A DNA stretch of 64,000 bases from positions 1 to 64,000 of the forward strand of contig JANNLG010000013.1 of assembly GCA_031396695.1 (NCBI GenBank). The letters run 5' to 3'. The notes beneath the pieces are model-generated. The model did not search any database. It was not told where the DNA came from and was given only the letters and a program-made list of their open reading frames with translations. Within the stretch, counting starts at the first letter, position 1, and the number at the start of each line of letters is the position of its first letter. Positions 49,971-58,199 of this stretch are shown here, in pieces. Both the position numbers and the translations under genes were made by a program. Source of the stretch: VGRW01 sp031396695 (GTDB lineage Bacteria; Myxococcota_A; UBA9160; SZUA-336).

Positions 49971-50890
49971 TGGGTGTCGAGAAGACCGAGCGCGTCTGGC
50001 ACAACGGCAAGCTGATCGCCTGGGACGACGCCAACGTCCACATCCTCACCCACACGCTGCACTACGGACTCGGAGTCTTCGAGGGCATCCGCTGCTATCG
50101 CGCCGACGACGGCCGAAGCAGCGTCTTCCGCCTGAAGGAGCACGTCGAGCGGCTCGCGCTCTCCGCGAAGATCGTCGAGATCGACATGCCCTACACGCGC
50201 GAGCAGGTCGAGGCCGCGATCCTCGACACGCTGCGCGCCAACCGCATGGCCGAGGGCTACATCCGACCGCTCGTCTACCTGGGCGCCGGGGCGATGGGGC
50301 TGCTTCCCAAGGACAACCCGCCGCAGCTCGCGATCATCGTCTGGCCGTGGGGTGCCTACCTGGGCGAAGAGGGCCTCGAGCGCGGCATCCGCGGGAAGGT
50401 CTCGTCGTACACGCGCCACCACCCGAACGTGTCGATGACCAAGTCGAAGACCTGCGGCGACTACGTGAACTCGATCCTCGCCAAGCGCGAGGTCACGCGC
50501 ATGGGCTACGACGAGGCGATCATGCTCGACACCAACGGTCTGGTCGCGGAGTGCAGCGGCGAGAACCTGTTCGTGGTGCGCCGGGGCGTGCTGAAGACCC
50601 CGCCGCTCGTGTCCGTGCTCGAGGGCATCACGCGCGACTCGGTGATCCGCATCGCGCGCGACAAGGGCATCGAGGTGCTCGAGACCGCGCTCACGCGCGA
50701 CGAGCTCTACTGCGCCGACGAGGTGTTCCTGACCGGCACGGCGGCCGAGCTCACGCCGGTGCGCGAAGTCGACGATCGCCAGGTCGGCGCCGGCTCACGC
50801 GGCCCGATCACCAAGACCATCCAGGCGACCTTCTTCGACGCCGTCCACGGCCGCGACCGCAAGTACGAGAGCTGGCTGAGTCGGGTTTAA
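49970..50890 (+). CDS. ilvE: Branched-chain amino acid aminotransferase
   Basis: 306 residues. Fold-type IV PLP enzyme: HYGLGVFEGIRCYRADDG (~28), PLP Lys in TKSKTCGDYVNSILAK (~159), EAIMLDTNGLVAECSGENLF and the phosphate-binding GTAAELTPVREVDDR. It makes Val, Leu and Ile from their 2-oxo acids. The GTG at 49970 uses the last base of the preceding TAG stop. The length and first residues (ERVWHNGKLIAWDDANVHIL) fit the family. Confidence 0.93.
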   Translation: MGVEKTERVWHNGKLIAWDDANVHILTHTLHYGLGVFEGIRCYRADDGRSSVFRLKEHVERLALSAKIVEIDMPYTREQVEAAILDTLRANRMAEGYIRPLVYLGAGAMGLLPKDNPPQLAIIVWPWGAYLGEEGLERGIRGKVSSYTRHHPNVSMTKSKTCGDYVNSILAKREVTRMGYDEAIMLDTNGLVAECSGENLFVVRRGVLKTPPLVSVLEGITRDSVIRIARDKGIEVLETALTRDELYCADEVFLTGTAAELTPVREVDDRQVGAGSRGPITKTIQATFFDAVHGRDRKYESWLSRV

Positions 50891-50966
50891 CTTCGTTCGC
50901 CTTCGGCTCACTGCGCGCGCCTTCGGCGCTTGCGGGGGCTCGCTCGGGACGGCCCTCGCTCGCCCG
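50891..50966 (+). repeat. Dispersed intergenic GC repeat, type 2, copy 2
   Basis: Reads CTTCGTTCGCCTTCGGCTCA, CTGCGCGCGCCTTCGGCGCT (a 5-bp GCGCC/GGCGC hairpin), TGCGGGGGCTCGCTCGGGAC and GGCCCTCGCTCG. It shares order and wording with the minus-strand element at 9431-9513. It follows the ilvE stop directly, between convergent genes, so it could act as a terminator. Confidence 0.6.
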
Positions 50967-50998
50967 TCTAGCATCGCTGCGCCGCAAAGCCGAAGGCT

Positions 50999-52531
50999 TC
51001 AGCCGATCGCGAAACCGAAGACTTCATCCAGGACGCGGTCGCGCTGGGAGTCGGTGAGGCTCTCGTCGACGGGCAGCAGGATGCCGGTGGCTCGCGCGTG
51101 CTCGGTCGCGGGCAGGCTCGCGAGCTCGCGCTCGACGAGCGGAAGGTGCAGCCGCCGCGTCTCGATCCCGCTCTCGAGCAGGAGCTTCGCGAGATCGTCG
51201 GCCGACGTGCGCGCGAAGCGCGTGAGCCGCAGCAGGTAGTCCGAGTAGGTCGGCAGCGCGCGCTCCGGCGTGGGCGGCACGCGGAACGCGTCGTAGCGCG
51301 AGAGCTCCGCGGAGTAGGCGCTGGCGATCCGGCGGCGCGCCGCGACGCGATCCTCCCAGTGGCCGAGAGCGCGGCGCGCGAGGCGGCTCAGACCGTCGCC
51401 GATGCGCTGCTCGGCGAGCCGGGGCGCGAGCTCCTTGGCGATCGCCTCCGGCAGCGCGACCAGACAGACCTGGAAGCCGGGGGCGTGCACGCCGAGCGGA
51501 AGTCGGAACACGCTCGCGCACGGACTGCGTCCGAGCCGCGAGCCGGCGAAGGTCGCGCCGAGACTCTGGCAGCCGTCCTCGAACAGCTCGAGTCCGCGCT
51601 CCTCGGCGAGTCCGTACAGCGCGTCGAGCTCGGCGGCTTGTCCGAGCGGATGCGCGACCAGGATCGCGCGTGTGCGCGAGCTGATCGCCGCCGCAGCAGT
51701 GGCGGGACTGAGCGTGAGTCGTTCCGGATGCACGTCTGCGAAAACCGGCCGCAGACCCGACGCGCGCAGCGCGTCGAGCGCCGCAGCCGAGACGACGCCG
51801 GGCACGATCACTTCGTCGTCGTTGCGCAGGCCGAGCCCGGCGGTCAGCGCCAGAAATGCCTCGCCCGGCGAACGCAGCGCCAGCACGCGATCGGCCCCGA
51901 GATAGGAAGCGGCCTCGCGCTCGAGCGCTTCGGTCTCGGCTCCGGGGTCGGGACTCGCGAGCAGAAGCGCGAGCCGGTCCTCGTCCTGGCGCGAGCTGTC
52001 GAACGAAACCCCGCGACCGACACTCGCGTCCGACGGCACGAGCTGATCGAGGAACGTCTCGAGGCAGTCGCCGACCGAATCGATCATACACTGGAAGGCG
52101 TCGCCTGAGCCCGCGTCGCTCCCGACTTCGGGCAGCTCGCGGCGCAGCACTTCCTGCCCGCGCTGGCGCAACACGATGCCCGGGCAGGCCGGGTTCGCGA
52201 AGCGATCGACGACTTCGAGCAGCCCGAAACGGCAGTTGCCCGCGACCGAGAGCGGGACGTCCACAATTCCGCCGAGTGCGATCGCGAGATCGGGTCGGAT
52301 GCGATCCTCGAGCCAGCGCGCGATCTCCTCGCCGAGCTTCTGCCCGCTGCGTGCGGGAATCCCCGCGCGATCGCAGAGCTCGAGGATCTCGGGGCAGAAA
52401 TCCCGCTCCGCGCCGCCCTCGATGCCGATGAACGCCACCACGCGATCGCCGCGCTCGAGCAACCGCTCCAGCACGCAGACGGTGCGATAGGTGCCGCCGA
52501 TCAGCAGGATTCTCGGGTTGTTCGGATTCAT
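50999..52531 (-). CDS. Formyltransferase-like domain fused to a DegT-fold domain, catalytic residues lost
   Basis: 510 residues. N-terminal ~190 residues: Rossmann-like domain beginning RILLIGGTYRTVCVLERLLE, with RPDLAIALGGIVDVPL and GLLEVVDRFANPACPGIVL, resembling the formyltransferase/hydrolase fold. No Asn-His-Asp active site is evident. C-terminal ~310 residues: DegT/DnrJ/EryC1 sugar aminotransferase fold (YLGADRVLALRSPGEAFLAL, DDEVIVPGVVSAAALDAL, LFEDGCQSLGATFAGSRLG). Where the family has the PLP lysine in a TKN-type motif, this reads SVFRLPLGVHAPGFQ, with no Lys. It may be a non-catalytic sensor or scaffold from sugar N-formylation enzymes. Start ATG 52531; the longer frame is not supported. 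Confidence 0.7.
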   Translation of the reverse strand: MNPNNPRILLIGGTYRTVCVLERLLERGDRVVAFIGIEGGAERDFCPEILELCDRAGIPARSGQKLGEEIARWLEDRIRPDLAIALGGIVDVPLSVAGNCRFGLLEVVDRFANPACPGIVLRQRGQEVLRRELPEVGSDAGSGDAFQCMIDSVGDCLETFLDQLVPSDASVGRGVSFDSSRQDEDRLALLLASPDPGAETEALEREAASYLGADRVLALRSPGEAFLALTAGLGLRNDDEVIVPGVVSAAALDALRASGLRPVFADVHPERLTLSPATAAAAISSRTRAILVAHPLGQAAELDALYGLAEERGLELFEDGCQSLGATFAGSRLGRSPCASVFRLPLGVHAPGFQVCLVALPEAIAKELAPRLAEQRIGDGLSRLARRALGHWEDRVAARRRIASAYSAELSRYDAFRVPPTPERALPTYSDYLLRLTRFARTSADDLAKLLLESGIETRRLHLPLVERELASLPATEHARATGILLPVDESLTDSQRDRVLDEVFGFAIG

Positions 52532-52691
52532 GGCTTCGCGCGGCCGGGAAAAGCAAGGCGCGTGCCCGCGACACTCGCGCCACCTGTGCACGGGTGACGA
52601 CTCGCGCGCCGCGCGGCGACGCGATTCCGGCGGCGGGCGTCATGAATCGAACACCCGGCGGCCGCGCGCGGGGCCGTGCTACGGTTCGGCC

Positions 52692-53846
52692 GTGAACCTC
52701 GCGACCCCCCGCAATCCCACTCGCCCGGTGCGCGCCGGGCGCGTCGCGATCGGCGCCGGCGCGCCGATCTCGGTGCAGAGTATGTGCGCGACGCACACCC
52801 AGGACATCGCGGCCACCGTGGCGCAGGCCGAGGCGCTCGCGGGCGCGGGCGCCGCGCTGGTGCGCGTGGCCGTCGACAGCAAGGCCGACGCGGACGCGCT
52901 GGCCGAGATCCACGCGCGCACCGCCGTGCCACTCGTCGTCGACCTGCAGGAGCACTACCGGCTCGCGAGCGCGGTCGCGAAGTCGGTCGCGAAGCTGCGC
53001 TACAACCCGGGCCACCTGCACCACCACGAGCGCGCGCGCAGCATCCGCGACAAGGTCGCGTGGATCGCGGACGTGGCGGGCAGCGCGGGCTGCGCGCTGC
53101 GCGTGGGCGTGAACTGCGGCTCGGTCGCGCCCGAATACGACGAGCGCTTTCCGGGCGACTCGATCGGCGCCATGGTCGCGTGCGCGGTCGAACACTGCGC
53201 GCTGCTCGACGGTTTCGGCTTCACGAACTTCGTGGTCTCACTCAAGGACTCCGATCCCGCGAAGGTGGTCGAAGCGAACGAGCGCTTCGCGAGCGAGCGG
53301 CCGGACGTACCGCTGCACCTCGGTGTCACGGAGGCGGGACTCCTGCCGATGGGCGAGATCAAGACGAGGATCGCGTTCGAGAAGCTGCTCGCGCGCGGAA
53401 TCGGCGACACGCTGCGCGTTTCGCTCACGCTGCCGAACGACCGCAAGCACGAAGAGGTCTTGGTGGGCCTGCGCATCCTGGCCGACGTCGCGGCAGGGCG
53501 ATTCCGCTCGGTGCCGGAGCTGTCCGGCTTGAACATCATCTCGTGTCCGTCTTGCTCGCGCGTCGAGAACGAGGCGTTCGTCGAGCTCGCCGAGAAAGTG
53601 CGCGATCTCACCGCCTACGCAGTCGACCACGACGTCACGATCGCGGTGATGGGCTGCCGCGTGAACGGACCCGGCGAGACCGACGACGCGGATCTCGGCC
53701 TGTGGTGCGGGCCGCGCGCCGTCAACCTGAAGCGCGGCGGCGAGAAGCTCGGCGCGTTCGGTTACGACGAGGTGCTGGTGCGGCTTCGAGAAGAGCTCGA
53801 CCGCATCATCGCGTCGCGCCCGCGGCGCGAGGAGGGACACGCATGA
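52692..53846 (+). CDS. ispG: 4-hydroxy-3-methylbut-2-en-1-yl diphosphate synthase
   Basis: 384 residues. Penultimate enzyme of the MEP isoprenoid pathway, converting MEcPP to HMBPP. N-terminal TIM-barrel (VQSMCATHTQDIAAT, RYNPGHLHHHERARSIRDKV, LGVTEAGLLPMGEIKTRIAF) and C-terminal [4Fe-4S] domain with Cys in SCPSCSRVENEAF and MGCRVNGPGETDDAD. This is the short proteobacterial form without the extra middle domain. GTG at 52692 is the best start. The stop overlaps the gloA start (ATGA). Confidence 0.95.
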   Translation: MNLATPRNPTRPVRAGRVAIGAGAPISVQSMCATHTQDIAATVAQAEALAGAGAALVRVAVDSKADADALAEIHARTAVPLVVDLQEHYRLASAVAKSVAKLRYNPGHLHHHERARSIRDKVAWIADVAGSAGCALRVGVNCGSVAPEYDERFPGDSIGAMVACAVEHCALLDGFGFTNFVVSLKDSDPAKVVEANERFASERPDVPLHLGVTEAGLLPMGEIKTRIAFEKLLARGIGDTLRVSLTLPNDRKHEEVLVGLRILADVAAGRFRSVPELSGLNIISCPSCSRVENEAFVELAEKVRDLTAYAVDHDVTIAVMGCRVNGPGETDDADLGLWCGPRAVNLKRGGEKLGAFGYDEVLVRLREELDRIIASRPRREEGHA

Positions 53847-54226
53847 GGATGCTGCACACGATGCTGCGCGTCGGAGATCTCGAGCGCTCTCTCGCCTTCT
53901 ACACCGGTCCGCTGGGTATGAAGCTGCTGCGCAAGCACGACTTCCCCGGCGGCCGCTTCACGCTCGCGTTCGTCGGCTACGGCGACGAGTCCGAGACCGC
54001 CGTGCTCGAGCTGACATACAACTGGGACACCGCCCGCTACGAGATCGGCACGGGCTACGGCCACGTCGCCCTCGGCGTCGACGACATCTACGCGACCTGC
54101 GCCCGCATGCGCGACGACGGCGTCAAAGTCACGCGCGAGCCCGGACCCATGCAGCACGGCACCACCGTGATCGCCTTCGTCGAAGACCCCGACGGCTACA
54201 AGATCGAGCTCATCCAACGGCCGTGA
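53843..54226 (+). CDS. gloA: Lactoylglutathione lyase (glyoxalase I)
   Basis: 127 residues. All four metal ligands of the small Ni-type enzyme are in place: His in RMLHTMLRVGDL (5), Glu in AVLELTYN, His in YGHVALGVDD and Glu in YKIELIQR near the C-terminus. GRFTLAFVGYGDE and GPMQHGTTVIAFVEDPDGYK are conserved. It converts the methylglyoxal-glutathione hemithioacetal to S-lactoylglutathione. Translationally coupled to ispG by an ATGA overlap, which need not mean a functional link. Confidence 0.95.
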   Translation: MRMLHTMLRVGDLERSLAFYTGPLGMKLLRKHDFPGGRFTLAFVGYGDESETAVLELTYNWDTARYEIGTGYGHVALGVDDIYATCARMRDDGVKVTREPGPMQHGTTVIAFVEDPDGYKIELIQRP

Positions 54227-54230
54227 CTTT

Positions 54231-54303
54231 GGGGTCCCGGCGCGCGGACGGCCGCGCGCCACCCCACTACGCTCGGCTTCGCATCGCTGCGCGCTTCGCT
54301 TGC
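54231..54303 (+). repeat. Dispersed intergenic GC repeat, type 1, copy 2
   Basis: GGGGTCCC, hairpin GGCGCGCGG-ACGG-CCGCGCGCC (9-bp stem, 4-nt loop), ACCCCACTACGCTCGGCTTC and a tail ending CGCGCTTCGCTTGCC. It begins five bases after the gloA stop, in a convergent gap, where the hairpin could terminate transcription. The rest of the gap (54304-54419) holds nothing I can name. Confidence 0.75.
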
Positions 54304-54419
54304 CGGACCCTCACTGACCGCCGCGGCGCCAACTCCTCGCACCTCCGCGAGGGGACCCCCGAGGAAGCGCAGAACCGCCGACCCGCGTCCGAGCTCCGGG
54401 ATCGGGTCCGGCACTCGGC

Positions 54420-55382
54420 CTACGCCAGCTCCCAGCGGTGACTGCTGACACTGCGATACGCCGCGTGAATCCACGCCAGCGTCTGCGCGCCCGAGTCGAC
54501 CCTCCGCTCCTTCCCGCGGCACTCGCGCAGGAAGTCGTTCAGCACCGCGGCCAGCGTGGCGCTCGAATCGAGCGCCGCCGCGATGATCTCCTCGCGTCCG
54601 TCCTCGCTGCGCAGGATCGCCTGCGCGCTGCCGAGCACGATCTCGCCGCGGTCGCCGATGCAGCGCGCGATCGGCCGGTCCGAGTGCTCGTTCCAGGTCA
54701 CGCGCAGCACGCCCACCACTCCGCCGTCGTGGGCGGTCTCGACGCGGATCTCGTCCTCCACGTCCGCAGCCTGCCGGCTGGCGGCGTCGAGCACGCGGAT
54801 GCGGCGGACCGGCCCCGCGAAGGCCTCGACGGCGTCGAGCGCGTCCGGGCCGAGCTCCATCCAGACGCCGCCGCCCGAGAGCGCCGGATCGCCGCGCCAA
54901 CCCTCGCGCGCGTCGAACTTCCGTCCCAGCGACACCTCGACCGCGCACAGCCGGCCGATCGCGCCCGCCGCGATCCGGAGCCGCGCTGAAGCCACGGCCG
55001 AGGCGGTGCGCAGCCGCGTGCTGGTGACCGCGCAGCGGTCGGAGCGCTCGGAGATTTCCGCGATCCGGTCCGCGTCGGCGGGCGTGGTCGCGAGCGGTGG
55101 CTCGACCAGGAGGTCGACGCCCGCACGCAAGAGCGGCTCGGCCAGCTCCAGGTGGAGGGACGGCGGAGTACACAGAATTGCGACGCGCGGTACGCAGCCC
55201 GCGTCGAGCATCGCGGCCACGCTCGCGAAGCCGCGCGCGCGCACGCCGCGCAGCCGCTCGGGGTCGGGATCGACGGCCGCGACCAAGGAGATTTCCGGAT
55301 ACTCCGACAGCAGCTCGAGCCAGTCGCGCGCGGCTCGCCCGACACCCACGAGCGAAATGGACTTCACCAGAACGGCAGGCAT
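54420..55382 (-). CDS. Gfo/Idh/MocA-family protein with altered active-site motif
   Basis: 320 residues. N-terminal NAD(P) Rossmann domain (SISLVGVGRAARDWLELL, VAAVDPDPERL, VAILCTPPSLHLELAEPLLR) and C-terminal alpha/beta domain of sugar oxidoreductases. The family motif EKPLA, whose Lys takes part in catalysis and cofactor placement, reads VEPPLATTPADA, so Lys is replaced by Pro. The GVWMELGPDALD region replaces the usual GG-x-x-D-x-x-x-H, with no His. It is probably not a normal dehydrogenase. The FAD oxidoreductase gene lies 65 bp upstream on the same strand. Confidence 0.75.
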   Translation of the reverse strand: MPAVLVKSISLVGVGRAARDWLELLSEYPEISLVAAVDPDPERLRGVRARGFASVAAMLDAGCVPRVAILCTPPSLHLELAEPLLRAGVDLLVEPPLATTPADADRIAEISERSDRCAVTSTRLRTASAVASARLRIAAGAIGRLCAVEVSLGRKFDAREGWRGDPALSGGGVWMELGPDALDAVEAFAGPVRRIRVLDAASRQAADVEDEIRVETAHDGGVVGVLRVTWNEHSDRPIARCIGDRGEIVLGSAQAILRSEDGREEIIAAALDSSATLAAVLNDFLRECRGKERRVDSGAQTLAWIHAAYRSVSSHRWELA

Positions 55383-55447
55383 CGAGGCCTCCTCGCAGTG
55401 GAATCGATTCGGTACGACGGCGCCTGGCGCCGATCAGGCGGAGCCGG

Positions 55448-56719
55448 TCAGACGGCGGCGGCGGTTTCGCGCGCGAGCGTCACGTCCGCGTCCCAGCCGA
55501 CACGGCGCGGATACGCCTGAGCCGACGTGCAGAGCAGCACGCGCGAATCCCCGATGCGCGTCGGCAGGCGGCGCGAGAGCTGGCCGAGCAGCGTGATCGG
55601 CTCGGCGTGCGAGTCACGCGAGACGTGCACCGCTTCGATCGCGCTGGTGTCGAAGCTCGGGAACCAGCGCGCGATCGTCTCGAGCGCAGCCTTCTTCACC
55701 ACGTCGTCCGGGAGCTTGAACGTGTCGGTGTGAGGCCCGCAGTCGCCGCGCACGTAGATCAGGTGGCGGCCGTCGAAGGATTCGTTCGAGACGACCTTGG
55801 TCGCCTCGATCACGTTCTGGAACATCAGGGCGTTGCCGACCAGCGCGGTCTGGTAGTAGTCGCCGAGCTTGCGGCGCGACACGAGCAGCGCCGTCACGCG
55901 TCCCTGGTACGGCACGTCCAGATTCGGCAGCTCGTGCGCCAGTCGCGCACGCGCGAGCTTCGCAAGATCGCCCGGCGCGAGCGTCGAGATCACATCGTCG
56001 AAGCGCTCCTCCTGCCCGTCGAGTTCGACCGTCGCGTGCGTGCCGCCGGTCTCGACCGCGGTCACGCGGGCGTGAAGCCGCACTTCGCCACCGCGCGTCT
56101 CGACCGATCGGCGCAGGCGCTCGGCGAGCCAGGGGGCTCCGCCGCGCAGATAGCCGAAAACCTCGCGCCGGCCGGTCTGGTAGGCGTTGAGCTGGCGCCA
56201 CGCCCAATAGGCGGGAACCTCGTCCACGTACTCACCGAAGCGGCTCTCGAGCAGCGGACGCCACCACGCCTCGTACACCGGCCGGCCGAATACGCGCGGC
56301 AGCCAGTCCGAAGCGGGAACCGAATCGAGGTGCAGCGCGTAGCGCTTGAGCTGCGTCGCGTACGCCAGGCCGAGCGCAGCGCGCACGCGGCTCGTGTTGC
56401 CGAGCCCGAGCAGGCGCAAGAGATCACGCGCTGCAGTCACCGGATAGTGAGTTCCGCCGAGCGCTACCGACGAGCGCGTCTCACGCCAGGAGATCCGGCC
56501 GAGACCACCGAGCTCGCCGAGCAATCCACACAGGGCGGTGTCACCGTTGCGGATCGCGAGCGACGTGCCGTCGAGGCGCAATCCCTCGTGCTCGATCGGA
56601 GCGCCGAGCTGTCCGAGCCAGGCAGAGGACTCGAGAACGACCGGCGTGTGTCCGGCCTTCGCCAGGTAGTGCGCACACGCAAGGCCTGCAATACCGCCAC
56701 CGAGAATCCCGACCCGCAT
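55448..56719 (-). CDS. NAD(P)/FAD-dependent oxidoreductase (protoporphyrinogen-oxidase-like fold)
   Basis: 423 residues. Dinucleotide motif VGILGGGIAGLACAHYLAKA, then VVLESSAWLGQLGAPI where the usual GGR is LGQLG, and RGGAPWLAERLRRSVETRGG before VRLHARVTAV. This resembles UDP-galactopyranose-mutase/PPOX-like proteins often found in polysaccharide loci (FDGRHLIYVRGD and AYPRRVGWD are also conserved-looking blocks). The substrate is unknown. ATG at 56719 starts exactly at the FAD fold; the frame upstream to 57289 is not coding. Same strand as, and 65 bp before, the Gfo/Idh-like gene. Confidence 0.8.
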   Translation of the reverse strand: MRVGILGGGIAGLACAHYLAKAGHTPVVLESSAWLGQLGAPIEHEGLRLDGTSLAIRNGDTALCGLLGELGGLGRISWRETRSSVALGGTHYPVTAARDLLRLLGLGNTSRVRAALGLAYATQLKRYALHLDSVPASDWLPRVFGRPVYEAWWRPLLESRFGEYVDEVPAYWAWRQLNAYQTGRREVFGYLRGGAPWLAERLRRSVETRGGEVRLHARVTAVETGGTHATVELDGQEERFDDVISTLAPGDLAKLARARLAHELPNLDVPYQGRVTALLVSRRKLGDYYQTALVGNALMFQNVIEATKVVSNESFDGRHLIYVRGDCGPHTDTFKLPDDVVKKAALETIARWFPSFDTSAIEAVHVSRDSHAEPITLLGQLSRRLPTRIGDSRVLLCTSAQAYPRRVGWDADVTLARETAAAV

Positions 56720-57182
56720 CCAACAACTCCCGCTCGTCCCGAAACGCGACCGGCGACCTGCTTCAGCCGCCCTTCCGTCGCGCTCCAAGCTCGCAAGAGC
56801 GATGCCAGCGCGTTCTAGCTTTCGGGGGGGTGAGTGATGCAGTGATCGCCGGGTCGTGGGACACTCCACAGCAACCGGCAAAAGAAACCCAACAGACCCA
56901 GGACAGGCGCGGATTCTATAGGAAAAGGAATCCGTCGTGAAAGGAAAACTTCCGGCTCTCGCTGTGATGTACCGCACCGTTTCCAAAAAAGTTCCAAAGT
57001 TCAGCGGTGGAAGAGCACCCCTTTTGTAGAAGCCTGCTTCCCCCGAGTAGCCCTGCGAAGCCTGCGAAATCGCGCAACCAGACCATCGAACTGGCCGAAA
57101 TTCCTTGACCTTTCTCTGGAATTCCCGAGCGGCGTCGACGCCGCCTTCGCCGAGCGCGTAGACTGCGCCCAGGAGGATCCGC
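56720..57182. other. 463-bp intergenic region with divergent promoters, no gene seen
   Basis: The longest gene-free gap in the window. It is clearly more AT-rich between about 56880 and 57120 than its flanks, with runs such as CCAAAAAAGTTCCAAAG. It should hold the promoters of the two divergent genes. TTGACC at about 57106 is a -35-like word for the rightward gene but has no good -10. Contains the palindrome described separately. No RNA fold or small ORF with a ribosome site stood out. Confidence 0.5.
57129..57144. promoter_or_regulatory. 16-bp perfect palindrome upstream of the LLM oxidoreductase
   Basis: GCGGCGTCGACGCCGC is its own reverse complement. It lies 38 bp before the ATG of the LLM gene and 26 bp before its AGGAGG ribosome site. 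Position and symmetry fit a dimeric repressor operator (for example TetR type), or a short hairpin in the leader. No regulator gene is adjacent. Confidence 0.4.
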
Positions 57183-58094
57183 ATGTCTTCGGTCGCACTT
57201 CCCGCCCTCAGCCTCGCGGCGGTTCCCGGTCGGCGGCGCGCCACGCTCGACCTGGCCCGCGAAATCGAGCGCCGCGGCTTCGCCGGCATCTACTGCCCGA
57301 GCTTCGGCGACGGCCTCGGACTGTGCGAGGCGCTGGCCTTCGCGACCGAGCGAATCCCGTTCGGCACCGCGATCGCGAACATCTACATGCGCCACAGCGC
57401 GGACTACGCGCAGAGCGCGTCGCTGATCCACGAACTGTCCGGCGGCCGCTTCCGCTTCGGCGTGGGGGTGTCGCACGGTCCCGCGCTCGAGCGCCTGGGC
57501 GTGAAGGCGGGACCGCCGCTCGGCGACATCCGCGCGTTCGTCGCCTCGCTGCACGCGAACACGCGTGCGGGCGAGCAGCCGCCAATCGTGCTCGCGACGC
57601 TGCGCAAGCGCATGATCGCACTCGCGGGCGAAATCGCGCAGGGAATGGTGTTCGCGAACGGCGCTCGCTCGCACATGCGCGAGTCACTCTCGGCGCTGCC
57701 CCCCGCGCGTGCGAACGACCCGGCGTTCTTCATCGGAAACATGATCCCGACCTGCATCTCCGACGATATCGCGGCGGCGGCCGCGACAAACCGCCGCACG
57801 CTGATCGGCTACGTCTCGATGCCGAACTACCGCAACTACTGGCGCGAAGCCGGCTACGTGGACGAGATGGACGCGATCGAGGCGGCCGTCGTCGCCAAGG
57901 ACTTCGAGCGCGTTCCGTCGCTGATGAGCGACAGGTGGCTGTCCGACGTCACGCTCTATGGCCCGGCCGCGCGCGTGCGCGAGGGACTCGAGGCCTGGTA
58001 CGACGCCGGCATCCGCACGCCGATCCTGGTGCCCTCTTCCGCGGCCGGCAACCAGATGAAGGCGTTCGAGGAGCTGTTCGCCTGTTTGTCTTAG
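57183..58094 (+). CDS. LLM-class flavin-dependent oxidoreductase (F420/FMN luciferase-like)
   Basis: 303 residues. TIM-barrel of the bacterial luciferase superfamily: LARAIER-like LAREIERRGFAGIYCPSFGD, FGTAIANIYMRHSADYAQSA, LSGGRFRFGVGVSHGPALER and a C-terminal LYGPAARVREGLEAWYDAGI. The motif order is that of coenzyme-F420-dependent members, but FMN use cannot be excluded. The start has a textbook AGGAGG 6 nt upstream. A single-gene unit with its own control region. Confidence 0.85.
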   Translation: MSSVALPALSLAAVPGRRRATLDLAREIERRGFAGIYCPSFGDGLGLCEALAFATERIPFGTAIANIYMRHSADYAQSASLIHELSGGRFRFGVGVSHGPALERLGVKAGPPLGDIRAFVASLHANTRAGEQPPIVLATLRKRMIALAGEIAQGMVFANGARSHMRESLSALPPARANDPAFFIGNMIPTCISDDIAAAAATNRRTLIGYVSMPNYRNYWREAGYVDEMDAIEAAVVAKDFERVPSLMSDRWLSDVTLYGPAARVREGLEAWYDAGIRTPILVPSSAAGNQMKAFEELFACLS

Positions 58095-58095
58095 C

Positions 58096-58178
58096 GGGTC
58101 CCGGCGCGCGGGCGGCCGCGCGCCACCCGCACTTCGCTCGGCTTCGCCTCGCTGCGCGCTCGCGTAGCTTGCTTGCGG
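58096..58178 (+). repeat. Dispersed intergenic GC repeat, type 1, copy 3
   Basis: GGGTCCC, hairpin GGCGCGCGG-GCGG-CCGCGCGCC, then CACCCGCACTTCGCTCGGCT and a TCGCTGCGCG tail with an extra CGTAGCTTG. It starts right after the LLM gene stop and ends ~20 bp before the stop of the convergent DUF1329 gene. The hairpin module differs from the 54231 copy by two bases, and compensating pairs keep the stem. Confidence 0.75.
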
Positions 58179-58199
58179 TCCGAGCGAGCGATCGGGCGG

